Assembly (NCBI GenBank): GCA_023443765.1
Contig: JAEZTA010000069.1
Location: forward strand, 1 to 14,650
Length of the DNA stretch: 14,650 bases
Source of the DNA: Bacteroidota bacterium
Lineage (GTDB): Bacteria; Bacteroidota; Bacteroidia; Bacteroidales; Rikenellaceae
Direction: 5' to 3'
The notes below the pieces were generated by a model. That model saw only the letters and a list, made by a program, of their open reading frames with translations. It was not told the DNA's origin and did not search any database. Shown here in pieces: positions 1 through 6,300 of this stretch (positions within the stretch are counted from its first letter, which is position 1; each line of letters opens with the position of its first letter). The position numbers and the translations under genes were made by a program.

Positions 1-23
1 CCCGTATGCCGCATTGAAAGATT

Positions 24-48
24 CCGGCTCTTAGCCGGGTACTTTTTT
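24..48 (+). terminator. Rho-independent terminator of an upstream + strand gene
   Basis: A perfect 6-bp stem, CCGGCT (24-29) with AGCCGG (33-38), closes a CTT loop. A run of six T follows at 43-48. This is the shape of an intrinsic terminator and probably ends the transcript of a gene left of the window. The stem is short, so strength is uncertain. Confidence 0.6.
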
Positions 49-61
49 CCGAAAAAAGTAC
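39..61. repeat. Near-perfect palindrome with 11-bp arms
   Basis: GTACTTTTTTC (39-49) and GAAAAAAGTAC (51-61) are exact reverse complements around a single C at 50. The left arm includes the T-run of the preceding terminator hairpin. The A/T-rich arms could act as a second, bidirectional terminator stem, or the element could be a dispersed repeat of this genome. The symmetry is seen directly; the role is inferred. Confidence 0.6.
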
Positions 62-104
62 ATGAAATTCCGTGTCCGAGACGCGGGGAAAATGGAATGA
101 ATTT

Positions 105-1499
105 ATGACAACAGAAATAAAATCGGCGGCTTTGGAGCTCGGAACCGAGCGCATCCGGAAACTGCTCATACAATATGCCGTGCCGGCGATCATCGCCATG
201 ACGGCGTCGTCGCTCTACAACATGGTCGACAGCATTTTCATCGGCCACGGCGTGGGGCCGCTGGCCATTTCGGGCTTGGCGCTGACCTTCCCGCTGATGA
301 ACCTCGCTGCGGCGTTCGGTTCGCTGGTGGGTGTGGGCGCCGCGACGCTGATCTCGATGCGCCTCGGCCAGCGCGACTATGAAACGGCCCAGCGGGTGTT
401 GGGCAACGTGCTGATCCTGAACCTGATCATCGGCGTGGCGTTCGGCGTCGTGACGCTGATCTTCCTCGATCCGATCCTCTATTTCTTCGGGGCCAGCGAG
501 GCCACGATCGGCTATGCCCGCGAGTACATGACCGTCATCCTGCTGGGTAACGTCGTCACCCATATGTACCTGGGTCTGAACTCCGTGCTGAGGGCCTCGG
601 GGCATCCCCGCAAGTCGATGTACGCCACGATCATTACGGTGATCATCAACACGATCCTCGACCCGCTGTTCATCTTCGGCTTTGGCTGGGGCATCCGCGG
701 TGCGGCTATCGCCACGGTGCTGGCGCAGATCATTGCACTCGTGTGGCAGTTCCAGATACTTTCGGACAAGAACGAGTTGCTCCACTTCCGCCGCGGCATC
801 TACCGCCTGCGGAAGAAGATCGTCCGCGACATGCTCGCCATCGGCATGTCGCCGTTCCTGATGAACCTCGCGGCCTGCTTTATCGTGATCCTGATCAACA
901 AAGGACTGAAGGAGTACGGCGGCGACCTGATGATCGGCGCCTACGGCATCGTCAACCGCCTGGCGTTCTTCTTCGTGATGATCGTGCTGGGCGTCAACCA
1001 GGGCATGCAGCCCATTGCGGGTTATAACTTCGGTGCGAAACAATATGACCGTGTGATGCGCGTGCTGAAGCTGACGATGATCGGCGCGACGTGTGTCACG
1101 ACGGCGGGCTTCATCCTTGGCGAGTTCATGCCGCGGATGGCCGTGGGGCTGTTCACCACCGACGAGGAGCTGATCCGTCTGGCCGTCGAGGGCATGCGCA
1201 TCGTCTTCTTCTGCTTCCCGATCATCGGGTTCCAGATGGTGGCCACGAACTTCTTCATGAGCATCGGCATGGCCGGCAAGGCGATCTTCCTGTCGCTGTC
1301 GCGCCAGTTGCTGTTCCTGATGCCGGGACTGATCTTCCTGCCGCACATTTTCGATGTTCACACCCAGTGGAACGGCAGTTGGGGCGTGTGGTGCTCGATG
1401 CCGCTGTCCGACTTCCTGGCGTCGCTCGTGGCCTTCTTCATGCTGACTTACCAACTGCGGAAATTCCGGGCCTTAGGGGCGGAAAACGCCGCCAAATGA
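105..1499 (+). CDS. MATE family efflux transporter (multidrug/cation antiporter)
   Basis: This 464-residue inner-membrane protein belongs to the MATE family, which exports organic cations and drugs in exchange for Na+ or H+. About twelve hydrophobic segments run through it in two MatE halves. Recognisable family stretches are YNMVDSIFIGHGVG (about 38-51), GVGAATLISMRLGQRD (about 76-91), the NSVLRASGHP loop, and VNQGMQPIAGYNFGAKQYDR in the second half. Length is normal for the family. A GTG at 72 would add 11 polar residues. The ATG at 105 is preferred because MTTEIKSAALELG leads directly into the family's usual start. Seven bases separate its stop from the next gene, so it probably heads an operon with the kinase-like gene and prfB. 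The substrate cannot be told from sequence. I see no TAnnTTTG box just upstream. Confidence 0.93.
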   Translation: MTTEIKSAALELGTERIRKLLIQYAVPAIIAMTASSLYNMVDSIFIGHGVGPLAISGLALTFPLMNLAAAFGSLVGVGAATLISMRLGQRDYETAQRVLGNVLILNLIIGVAFGVVTLIFLDPILYFFGASEATIGYAREYMTVILLGNVVTHMYLGLNSVLRASGHPRKSMYATIITVIINTILDPLFIFGFGWGIRGAAIATVLAQIIALVWQFQILSDKNELLHFRRGIYRLRKKIVRDMLAIGMSPFLMNLAACFIVILINKGLKEYGGDLMIGAYGIVNRLAFFFVMIVLGVNQGMQPIAGYNFGAKQYDRVMRVLKLTMIGATCVTTAGFILGEFMPRMAVGLFTTDEELIRLAVEGMRIVFFCFPIIGFQMVATNFFMSIGMAGKAIFLSLSRQLLFLMPGLIFLPHIFDVHTQWNGSWGVWCSMPLSDFLASLVAFFMLTYQLRKFRALGAENAAK

Positions 1500-1506
1500 T
1501 AGGATT

Positions 1507-2139
1507 ATGGAAAAATTCGTCATCAACATCGGCCGCCAGTTGGGCAGCGGCGGCAAGATCGTCGGAGAAATCATCGCCCGCAGGCTGGGCATCCGGCTCT
1601 ACGACAAGGAACTGATCAACCTGGCTGCCGAGCAGAGCGGACTCTGCCCCGAGTTTTTCGAGAAGGCCGACGAAAAGGAGTCGCGCGGCGTGCTTTCGAC
1701 CGTGATCGGCTACCTGCGCGCCCCGTTCGTGGGCGACGACGGGGGCGTGACGAACGTGCTGTCGAACGACGCGCTGTTCAAAATCCAGAGCGACGTGATC
1801 CGCGAAATTGCAGCCCGCGAATCGGCGGTCTTCGTGGGCCGCTGCGCCGACTATATCCTGCGCGAGAATCCGCGCTGTGTCAACGTCTTCATCACGGCCG
1901 ACGATGCCGACCGCATCGGGCGTATCTGCCGCCGGCAGGAGGCGACCCCGGAGGAGGCCCGTGCGATGATGGAGCGTATCGACGCCAGGCGCGCTTCCTA
2001 CTACGACTATTACAGTTCGAAGACCTGGGGCGTGGCTTCGACCTATCACCTTTGCCTCAGCACCTCGGTGTTGGGCGACGAGGGTACGGCGGACTTCATC
2101 CTGGAATTCGCCGCACGGAAATTGCAAACGAAATTTTAA
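1507..2139 (+). CDS. Cytidylate kinase-like family protein
   Basis: This 210-residue cytoplasmic P-loop protein belongs to the cytidylate kinase-like family (Pfam PF13189 type), not to classical Cmk. The start FVINIGRQLGSGGKIVGE (4-21) carries the phosphate-binding loop in its family-specific form, and RLGIRLYDKELI follows. A lid-like region rich in arginine contains RIGRICRRQEATPEEA and then the typical RASYYDYYSSKTWG stretch. Known family members are presumed nucleotide kinases, but the true substrate is generally unproven, so the gene should not be taken as the cell's CMP kinase without other evidence. It lies 7 bases after the MATE gene and 5 bases before prfB, which suggests co-transcription. 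Start ATG at 1507 gives the full family N-terminus. Confidence 0.88.
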   Translation: MEKFVINIGRQLGSGGKIVGEIIARRLGIRLYDKELINLAAEQSGLCPEFFEKADEKESRGVLSTVIGYLRAPFVGDDGGVTNVLSNDALFKIQSDVIREIAARESAVFVGRCADYILRENPRCVNVFITADDADRIGRICRRQEATPEEARAMMERIDARRASYYDYYSSKTWGVASTYHLCLSTSVLGDEGTADFILEFAARKLQTKF

Positions 2140-2144
2140 AAGAT

Positions 2145-3257
2145 ATGGTACTTGCGGAACAGATCAAGGAGATTGAACAGCGCCGGGAGGCGTTGGAGCG
2201 CTGTCTCGACATCGACCAGAAGCGCATCGACCTGCGCAACGAAGAGGAGAAGACCCAGGAACCGAATTTCTGGGACAACCCCGACACGGCGCGCGAGCAG
2301 TTGCGCAAGGTGGCGGGGATCAAGGCGTGGGTCGACGATTACGATGCTATTCGCAAGGATGTTGAGGACCTCCAGCTGATGCCCGACTTCGTGAAGGAGG
2401 GCATTGTGACCGAAGAGGAGATGGACGCCCACTATGCCGCGACGCTCGACCGCATCGAGAAACTCGAAATGCGCAACATGCTGCGCCGCGAAGAGGATAA
2501 ACTCGGGGCCATCCTCGATATCAATGCCGGAGCCGGCGGTACGGAAGCGCTCGACTGGGCTTCGATGCTGATGCGCATGTACACCCGTTGGGGCGAGGCG
2601 CACGGCTATAAGGTCAAGGTGCTCGACTATCAGGCCGGGGACGAGGTGGGCGTGAAGTCGTGTACGCTCGAATTCGAGGGCGAATACGCTTACGGTTATC
2701 TCAAAAGCGAGAACGGCGTGCACCGCATGGTGCGCCTCTCGCCGTTCAATGCCAACAACAAGCGCCAGACGACTTTCGCGTCGGTCTTCGTGTCGCCCGC
2801 CGTGGACGACACGATCGAAATCACGGTCAATGCCGCCGACATCGAGTGGGATACGTTCCGGGCGTCGGGAGCCGGCGGTCAGAACGTCAACAAGGTCGAA
2901 ACGGCCGTGCGTCTGCGTTATCACGCGAAGGACCCCGATACGGGCGAGGCGGTCGAATACCTGATCGAGAACATGGAAACCCGTTCGCAGCTGATGAACC
3001 GCGAGAATGCCATGCGCATCCTCAAGTCGAAACTCTACCAGCGCGAACTGGACAAACGCATGGCGACGCAGCAGGCGCTGGAAGCTTCGAAGAAGAAGAT
3101 CGAATGGGGGTCGCAAATTCGCTCCTATGTCTTCGACGACCGCCGCGTGAAGGATCACCGCACGGGCGTGCAGACCTCGGCCGTGGAGTCGGTGATGGAC
3201 GGCGACCTGGATGCCTTTATCAAAGGCTACCTGATGGAGTTCGGGGCGCAGGCGTAG
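2145..3257 (+). CDS. prfB: Peptide chain release factor 2
   Basis: RF2 recognises UAA and UGA in the ribosomal A site and triggers release of the finished peptide. The 370-residue product has the N-terminal PCRF helical domain, the anticodon-mimic tripeptide SPF at 199-201 that distinguishes RF2 from RF1, and the catalytic GGQ at 244-246 within GAGGQNVNK. The C-terminal KKIEWGSQIRSYVFDDRRVKDHRT stretch is also typical. The ATG at 2145 gives the family start; an upstream in-frame ATG at 2052 would overlap the kinase-like gene by 88 bases and add unrelated residues. In many bacteria prfB carries an in-frame UGA near codon 25 that requires a +1 frameshift. Here the corresponding codons (Leu21-Asp22, bases 2205-2210) are CTC GAC in one open frame, so no frameshift is needed. 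The gene ends in TAG, which RF2 itself does not read. It meets the next gene tail to tail. Confidence 0.97.
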   Translation: MVLAEQIKEIEQRREALERCLDIDQKRIDLRNEEEKTQEPNFWDNPDTAREQLRKVAGIKAWVDDYDAIRKDVEDLQLMPDFVKEGIVTEEEMDAHYAATLDRIEKLEMRNMLRREEDKLGAILDINAGAGGTEALDWASMLMRMYTRWGEAHGYKVKVLDYQAGDEVGVKSCTLEFEGEYAYGYLKSENGVHRMVRLSPFNANNKRQTTFASVFVSPAVDDTIEITVNAADIEWDTFRASGAGGQNVNKVETAVRLRYHAKDPDTGEAVEYLIENMETRSQLMNRENAMRILKSKLYQRELDKRMATQQALEASKKKIEWGSQIRSYVFDDRRVKDHRTGVQTSAVESVMDGDLDAFIKGYLMEFGAQA

Positions 3258-3260
3258 GGG

Positions 3261-4082
3261 TTATTCGCACCACTCGCCGATCTCTTCCATCCGAACGATT
3301 TTCCAGCGGCCATTGATGGGCTCCAGGTGAATTTGATATATCGGCCAATACTTTTTCCAGCAAGAAACTTCGGCTATCGCTCTTGTGTGGGATTCGTTCA
3401 GCAGAATCCAGCTGGTTCTTATGGGCCATTGATAGTCGAATCCACTGAAATGTCCGTTTTTGATGGGTATCCACTCTTTTAGCAGACAGATGTACTTTCT
3501 GTACCTTTCTCTGGCTACATTCATCTTGTTGTCTGTGGGAGTGTGAGGCAGGATGCTCGGTATCGTGAATCCCGACAGAACGCAGTTGAGCACCCAATCC
3601 AGTTCTTTCGTCACCAGGATCGCGTTGTCGGGCACGCTGACGAGGGGATATGTGTAATCGGCTTCGGTGGACAAGTCGAACCACGAACTATGATCCAAAG
3701 ATAAAATCCGGCTGAAACAACTGTCCGGCAGGATATAGTATTGCTCGCGGAATACGAAGTCATAACGGGTCGGCTGCAACGGACAGATCGATGTCCCGGC
3801 GGCATTCAGTTCCCCGATATTGGTGATAAGGTGATGGAGGGTGTCGATGAGCGGCTCCTTAACTTTGCCCTGTGGTGCGACGGCCTGCCACGATTTGAAA
3901 AATACCTGCAACCGGAGATCAGATTGATTGTTCGATAAATCGTCGAGCGCCCGGATAAATGCCCGTGTTTGTGATGCTATGAATTGGAGGTATAGATAGT
4001 TCGGGGATTCGGGTCTGTCGATGGATTGGGACCGGACTGGTAGTACGGTGAGTAGCAGAGCCAGAACGGACAGCAGTTTCAT
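3261..4082 (-). CDS. Secreted hypothetical protein, family not recognised
   Basis: I do not recognise this 273-residue protein. It starts with MKLLSVLALLLTVLPVRSQS, a convincing signal peptide with likely cleavage near residue 18, and lacks a lipobox cysteine, so export to the periplasm or beyond is likely. The mature part has no further obvious membrane segment. It is rich in Trp, Tyr and Ile, with several cysteines (for example in SICPLQ, DSCFSRI, LNCVLS, YICLLK and VSCWKK) that could form disulfides. The last quarter (WILLNESHTRAIAEVSCWKK then IYQIHLEPINGRWKIVRMEE) resembles the strand pattern of NTF2-like or DUF-type domains in which conserved residues read out a small beta-sheet; this is only a weak impression. 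GC is lower than in its neighbours (two sampled 60-base rows gave 53% and 43%, against 58% for a row of prfB). Its stop lies 3 bases from the prfB stop, and it is divergent from the muramidase gene. Confidence 0.75.
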   Translation of the reverse strand: MKLLSVLALLLTVLPVRSQSIDRPESPNYLYLQFIASQTRAFIRALDDLSNNQSDLRLQVFFKSWQAVAPQGKVKEPLIDTLHHLITNIGELNAAGTSICPLQPTRYDFVFREQYYILPDSCFSRILSLDHSSWFDLSTEADYTYPLVSVPDNAILVTKELDWVLNCVLSGFTIPSILPHTPTDNKMNVARERYRKYICLLKEWIPIKNGHFSGFDYQWPIRTSWILLNESHTRAIAEVSCWKKYWPIYQIHLEPINGRWKIVRMEEIGEWCE

Positions 4083-4099
4083 GGGTGACGGGTTTTCTA

Positions 4100-4107
4100 C
4101 AAAGATA
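4100..4107 (-). promoter_or_regulatory. Bacteroidetes -7 box of the secreted hypothetical gene
   Basis: The - strand reads TATCTTTG, an exact match to the Bacteroidetes TAnnTTTG -7 consensus. It would place transcription start near 4096 and give a leader of about 14 bases. A TTTTG lies upstream (4125-4121), but its 13-base spacing is shorter than the usual 19 to 20, so the -33 element is weak or absent. Confidence 0.55.
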
Positions 4108-4128
4108 GCATCTTTCGACTCAAAATGT

Positions 4129-4136
4129 TATCTTTG
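4129..4136 (+). promoter_or_regulatory. Bacteroidetes -7 box of the DUF1343 gene
   Basis: TATCTTTG matches TAnnTTTG exactly and ends 4 bases before the ATG at 4141. Usual geometry puts transcription start at about 4140, so the mRNA would be leaderless or nearly so. No good -33 element is visible at the expected distance. The box is the mirror image of the one at 4100-4107. Confidence 0.55.
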
Positions 4137-4140
4137 CTCT

Positions 4141-5325
4141 ATGAAACGATCTGTTTTTATCCTTCTATTCACTGTTTTTGCGGCCTTTGTCGCTTCAGCG
4201 CAGGACGTGCTGGTGGGCATGACCGATACGGCGGCCTATTACCCGTTGCTGCGGGGGCGGCGTGTGGCTGTGCTGGCTAACCAGACCTCCGTGGCGGAGC
4301 TGCCCGGGGTGCGTGGGGCCGATGCCGCCGGGCGGGTGCATCTGGTGGACCTGCTGCACGAGCGGGGATTCGACGTGGCGGCGATTTTTTCGCCCGAGCA
4401 CGGATTCCGCGGTACGGCCGATGCCGGGGAGCATGTCAAAAGTTCGGTCGATGCGCGGACAGGCATTCCGATCCGCTCGCTTTACGACGGCAATGCGAAA
4501 CGGCCTTCGGACGAGGCGATGCGCTCGTTCGACGTGCTGGTGGTCGACATGCAGGACGTGGGGCTGCGCTTCTATACCTATTATATTTCGATGCTCCGGA
4601 TGATGGACGCCTGCGCCGATTTCGGGAAGCAGGTCGTTGTCCTCGACCGTCCCAATCCCAACGGGCATATCGTCGACGGGCCAGTGCTCGACATGACTTA
4701 CAAATCGGGTGTCGGGGCGATTCCGGTTCCGGTGCTGCATGGCCTGACGATGGGCGAGATCGCCCGTATGGCTATTGGCGAAGGGTGGGCGAAGCGGTGC
4801 GACCTGACGGTCGTGAAATGCCGCAACTATACCCATGCTACCGAATACGTACTGCCTGTCGCTCCGTCGCCTAACCTGCCGTCGCAGCGGTCGGTCTATC
4901 TCTATGCCGCGCTGTGCCCCTTCGAAGGTACGGTCGTGAGCCTCGGGCGCGGAACCTCCACGCCGTTCGAAATCTACGGCCACCCGGCCATGACCGGGCG
5001 GACATTCTCCTTTACGCCCCGTCCGACGGCGGGCGCCAAGCATCCCCCGCTCGAAGGGCAGTTGTGCCGGGGCGTCGACCTGAGCGGTATGCCGCTGGAC
5101 GAGGCCCGCGAAGTGGGATTTTCGTTGAAATACGTGATCGACGCCTATGCGGACCTGGGATTGGGCGACAAGTTCTTTACGCCGATGTTCGAAAAACTGG
5201 TCGGCGCGGGCTGGGTGCGCGAAATGATTCTTTCGGGGGCCGACGAAACGCAGATTCGCGCCCGCTGGGCCGGGGAGGTCGAACGTTACGGCGCGAGGCG
5301 GGCGAAATACCTGCTTTACGAGTAA
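4141..5325 (+). CDS. namZ: Secreted DUF1343 / GH171 protein, NamZ-type exo-beta-N-acetylmuramidase
   Basis: The family (YbbC/NamZ of Bacillus subtilis, formerly DUF1343) removes N-acetylmuramic acid from the non-reducing end of peptidoglycan fragments. The 394-residue product begins with MKRSVFILLFTVFAAFVASAQ, a signal peptide with probable cleavage before Gln21, so it acts outside the cytoplasm. Family signatures are present: VAVLANQTS (42-50), IFSPEHGFRG (82-91, holding Glu86, the likely catalytic acid by analogy), DVLVVDMQDVGLRFYTYY, VLDRPNPNGHIVDGP, LPVAPSPNLPSQRS, and CPFEGTVVSLGRGTSTPFE. Length is typical. An in-frame ATG at 4021 exists, but 4141 is chosen because it creates the signal peptide and sits next to the -7 box. 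A terminator follows at once, so it is probably transcribed alone. A role in wall recycling or in scavenging cell-wall sugars is inferred. Confidence 0.9.
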   Translation: MKRSVFILLFTVFAAFVASAQDVLVGMTDTAAYYPLLRGRRVAVLANQTSVAELPGVRGADAAGRVHLVDLLHERGFDVAAIFSPEHGFRGTADAGEHVKSSVDARTGIPIRSLYDGNAKRPSDEAMRSFDVLVVDMQDVGLRFYTYYISMLRMMDACADFGKQVVVLDRPNPNGHIVDGPVLDMTYKSGVGAIPVPVLHGLTMGEIARMAIGEGWAKRCDLTVVKCRNYTHATEYVLPVAPSPNLPSQRSVYLYAALCPFEGTVVSLGRGTSTPFEIYGHPAMTGRTFSFTPRPTAGAKHPPLEGQLCRGVDLSGMPLDEAREVGFSLKYVIDAYADLGLGDKFFTPMFEKLVGAGWVREMILSGADETQIRARWAGEVERYGARRAKYLLYE

Positions 5326-5330
5326 AAAGA

Positions 5331-5364
5331 AAAACCGCTCCGATTCGCTCGGGGCGGTTTTTTT
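5331..5364 (+). terminator. Rho-independent terminator after the DUF1343 gene
   Basis: AAAACCGCTCCGA (5331-5343) pairs with TCGGGGCGGTTTT (5349-5361) across a TTCGC loop, with one G-T wobble, and seven T run from 5358 to 5364. It begins 5 bases after the stop codon at 5325. The A-rich left arm means it may also stop the convergent transcript on the other strand. Confidence 0.9.
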
Positions 5365-5389
5365 AGTTCTGATGTATGGTTCCCGCTTT

Positions 5390-5971
5390 TTAAACGGGCG
5401 TTACCCGGTCCGCCTCAGTAATCGGGCGCAGGACGCGGCAGGGCGAGCCGACGGCGATTACCCCGGCAGGGATGTCGCGCGTAACGACGCTTCCGGCCCC
5501 GATGACCGTGCCGTCGCCGATGCTGACGCCCTGCATGATCACCGTGTTGCCGCCGATCCAGACGTTGTTGCCGATCGTTATGGGCAGTGAGCGCATGATG
5601 CCCGCATTGCGCTGGTCGGGCAGTAGGGCGTGGTTGACGGTGTAGATGCCGACATTAGGGCCGATGAAGACGTAGTCGCCGATCGTGACCGGGGCTTCGT
5701 CGAGGATCGTGAGGTTGTAGTTGCCCGTGAAGTGGTCGCCGACCGAAATCTGTTCGCCGAAATCGCAGTGGAAGGGGCTGTGGATGCAGACCGACTTGCC
5801 GACGTGGCCGAACAGTTGCCGGATAATCGTCTCCCGTTCCTCCCGCTGGCTCGGCGGTAGTTGGTTGAGCCGGAAAACCAGTTCTTCGGTGCGCCGAAGT
5901 GCATCGCCGATCTGCGGGCAGATGGCGTGGAGCCAGTGCCCGGCCTTCATTTTCTCAAGGTCGTCCATCAT
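5390..5971 (-). CDS. Maltose/galactoside O-acetyltransferase-type hexapeptide acetyltransferase
   Basis: A 193-residue cytoplasmic enzyme expected to move an acetyl group from acetyl-CoA to a sugar hydroxyl. Residues 3-55 form the helical maltose-acetyltransferase N-terminal domain (MDDLEKMKAGHWLHA... ELVFRLNQ). From about 58 to 180 come left-handed beta-helix hexapeptide repeats, such as VTIGDYVFIGPNVGI, ITIGNNVWIGGNTVI and VSIGDGTVIGAGSVV, ending in the common IPAGVIAVGSPCRVLR. The likely catalytic base is His114 in TVNHALLPDQR. The length fits the Maa/LacA group, whose members have broad and often unknown natural acceptors, so a symbol is not given. Start is ATG 5971; an adjacent ATG at 5968 is equally possible. 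It faces the DUF1343 gene tail to tail across that gene's terminator. No TAnnTTTG box is visible upstream. Confidence 0.92.
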   Translation of the reverse strand: MMDDLEKMKAGHWLHAICPQIGDALRRTEELVFRLNQLPPSQREERETIIRQLFGHVGKSVCIHSPFHCDFGEQISVGDHFTGNYNLTILDEAPVTIGDYVFIGPNVGIYTVNHALLPDQRNAGIMRSLPITIGNNVWIGGNTVIMQGVSIGDGTVIGAGSVVTRDIPAGVIAVGSPCRVLRPITEADRVTPV

Positions 5972-6011
5972 TTATCGTTGGTAAGGGTTCGTAAAAACAT
6001 GTCTTAAATTA

Positions 6012-6046
6012 CAAAAAGCACACCCCGCTGAGCGAGATGTGCTTTT
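6012..6046 (-). terminator. Rho-independent terminator of the ferredoxin transcript
   Basis: Arms 6032-6046 and 6014-6028 pair over 15 bp with two G-U wobbles around a 3-base loop, and on the - strand the stem runs into TTTTT. It lies 20 bases after the ferredoxin stop and before the acetyltransferase gene, so it separates the two transcripts. Confidence 0.88.
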
Positions 6047-6065
6047 CTTTCGGATATTCCATGTG

Positions 6066-6233
6066 TTACTCCGAAACGATAGCCTCGCTCGGGCAAACGC
6101 CTGCGCAGGTTCCGCAATCGATGCATTTGTCGGCGTCGATCACATAGATATCGCCGGCCGAAATAGCCTCCGTAGGGCATTCGCCGATGCAGCTGCCGCA
6201 TGCTACGCAGGAGTCGGTAATTTTGTAAGCCAT
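6066..6233 (-). CDS. 2[4Fe-4S] ferredoxin, 55 residues
   Basis: Reading the - strand from the ATG at 6233 gives a complete 55-residue protein, MAYKITDSCVACGSC and onward to CPSEAIVSE, ending in TAA. Eight cysteines form two classical CxxCxxCxxxCP clusters: Cys9, 12, 15, 19 and Cys37, 40, 43, 47. Each cluster would take three ligands of one cubane and one of the other. It is a clostridial-type low-potential electron carrier in the cytoplasm, serving enzymes such as pyruvate:ferredoxin oxidoreductase or hydrogenases in an anaerobe (partners inferred). Length is standard for the family. It lies 48 bases downstream of serS but has its own promoter and a terminator directly after it, so it is probably an abundant single-gene transcript. 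A longer ORF in another frame over the same bases is a shadow. Confidence 0.96.
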   Translation of the reverse strand: MAYKITDSCVACGSCIGECPTEAISAGDIYVIDADKCIDCGTCAGVCPSEAIVSE

Positions 6234-6268
6234 TGTTTTGAAAATTTATTGTTAAAATGTGTGTGGTG

Positions 6269-6300
6269 CAAATATAAAAACTTATTTGATAATATCAAAA
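6269..6300 (-). promoter_or_regulatory. Full Bacteroidetes promoter of the ferredoxin gene
   Basis: On the - strand TTTTG (6300-6296) is followed, after 19 bases, by TATATTTG (6276-6269). Both elements and their spacing match the Bacteroidetes -33/-7 promoter. Expected start of transcription is about 6265, giving a leader near 32 bases. The -33 element lies inside the last codons of serS. Confidence 0.8.

Noticed and set aside
72..104. GTG start for the MATE gene
   Set aside because: The extra eleven residues are polar and not typical of the family. The ATG at 105 gives the normal N-terminus.
1438..2127. A 229-codon - strand frame opposite the kinase-like gene
   Set aside because: The composition is that of a shadow ORF, with no recognisable family, and the + strand gene has clear motifs.
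2052..2144. Upstream ATG start for prfB
   Set aside because: It would overlap the kinase-like gene by 88 bases and adds residues foreign to RF2. The ATG at 2145 fits the family.
2136..3158. A 340-codon open frame on the - strand opposite prfB
   Set aside because: It mirrors a GC-rich real gene and its translation is rich in Arg, His and Leu with no domain. Such shadows are expected opposite high-GC coding sequence, and prfB is certain.
4195..5043. A 282-codon - strand frame opposite the DUF1343 gene
   Set aside because: Its translation is rich in His and Arg and without structure, while the opposite strand encodes an unmistakable family member.
6004..6201. A 65-codon - strand frame over the ferredoxin
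   Set aside because: It is the wrong frame. The frame beginning at 6233 gives two perfect 4Fe-4S cysteine clusters.
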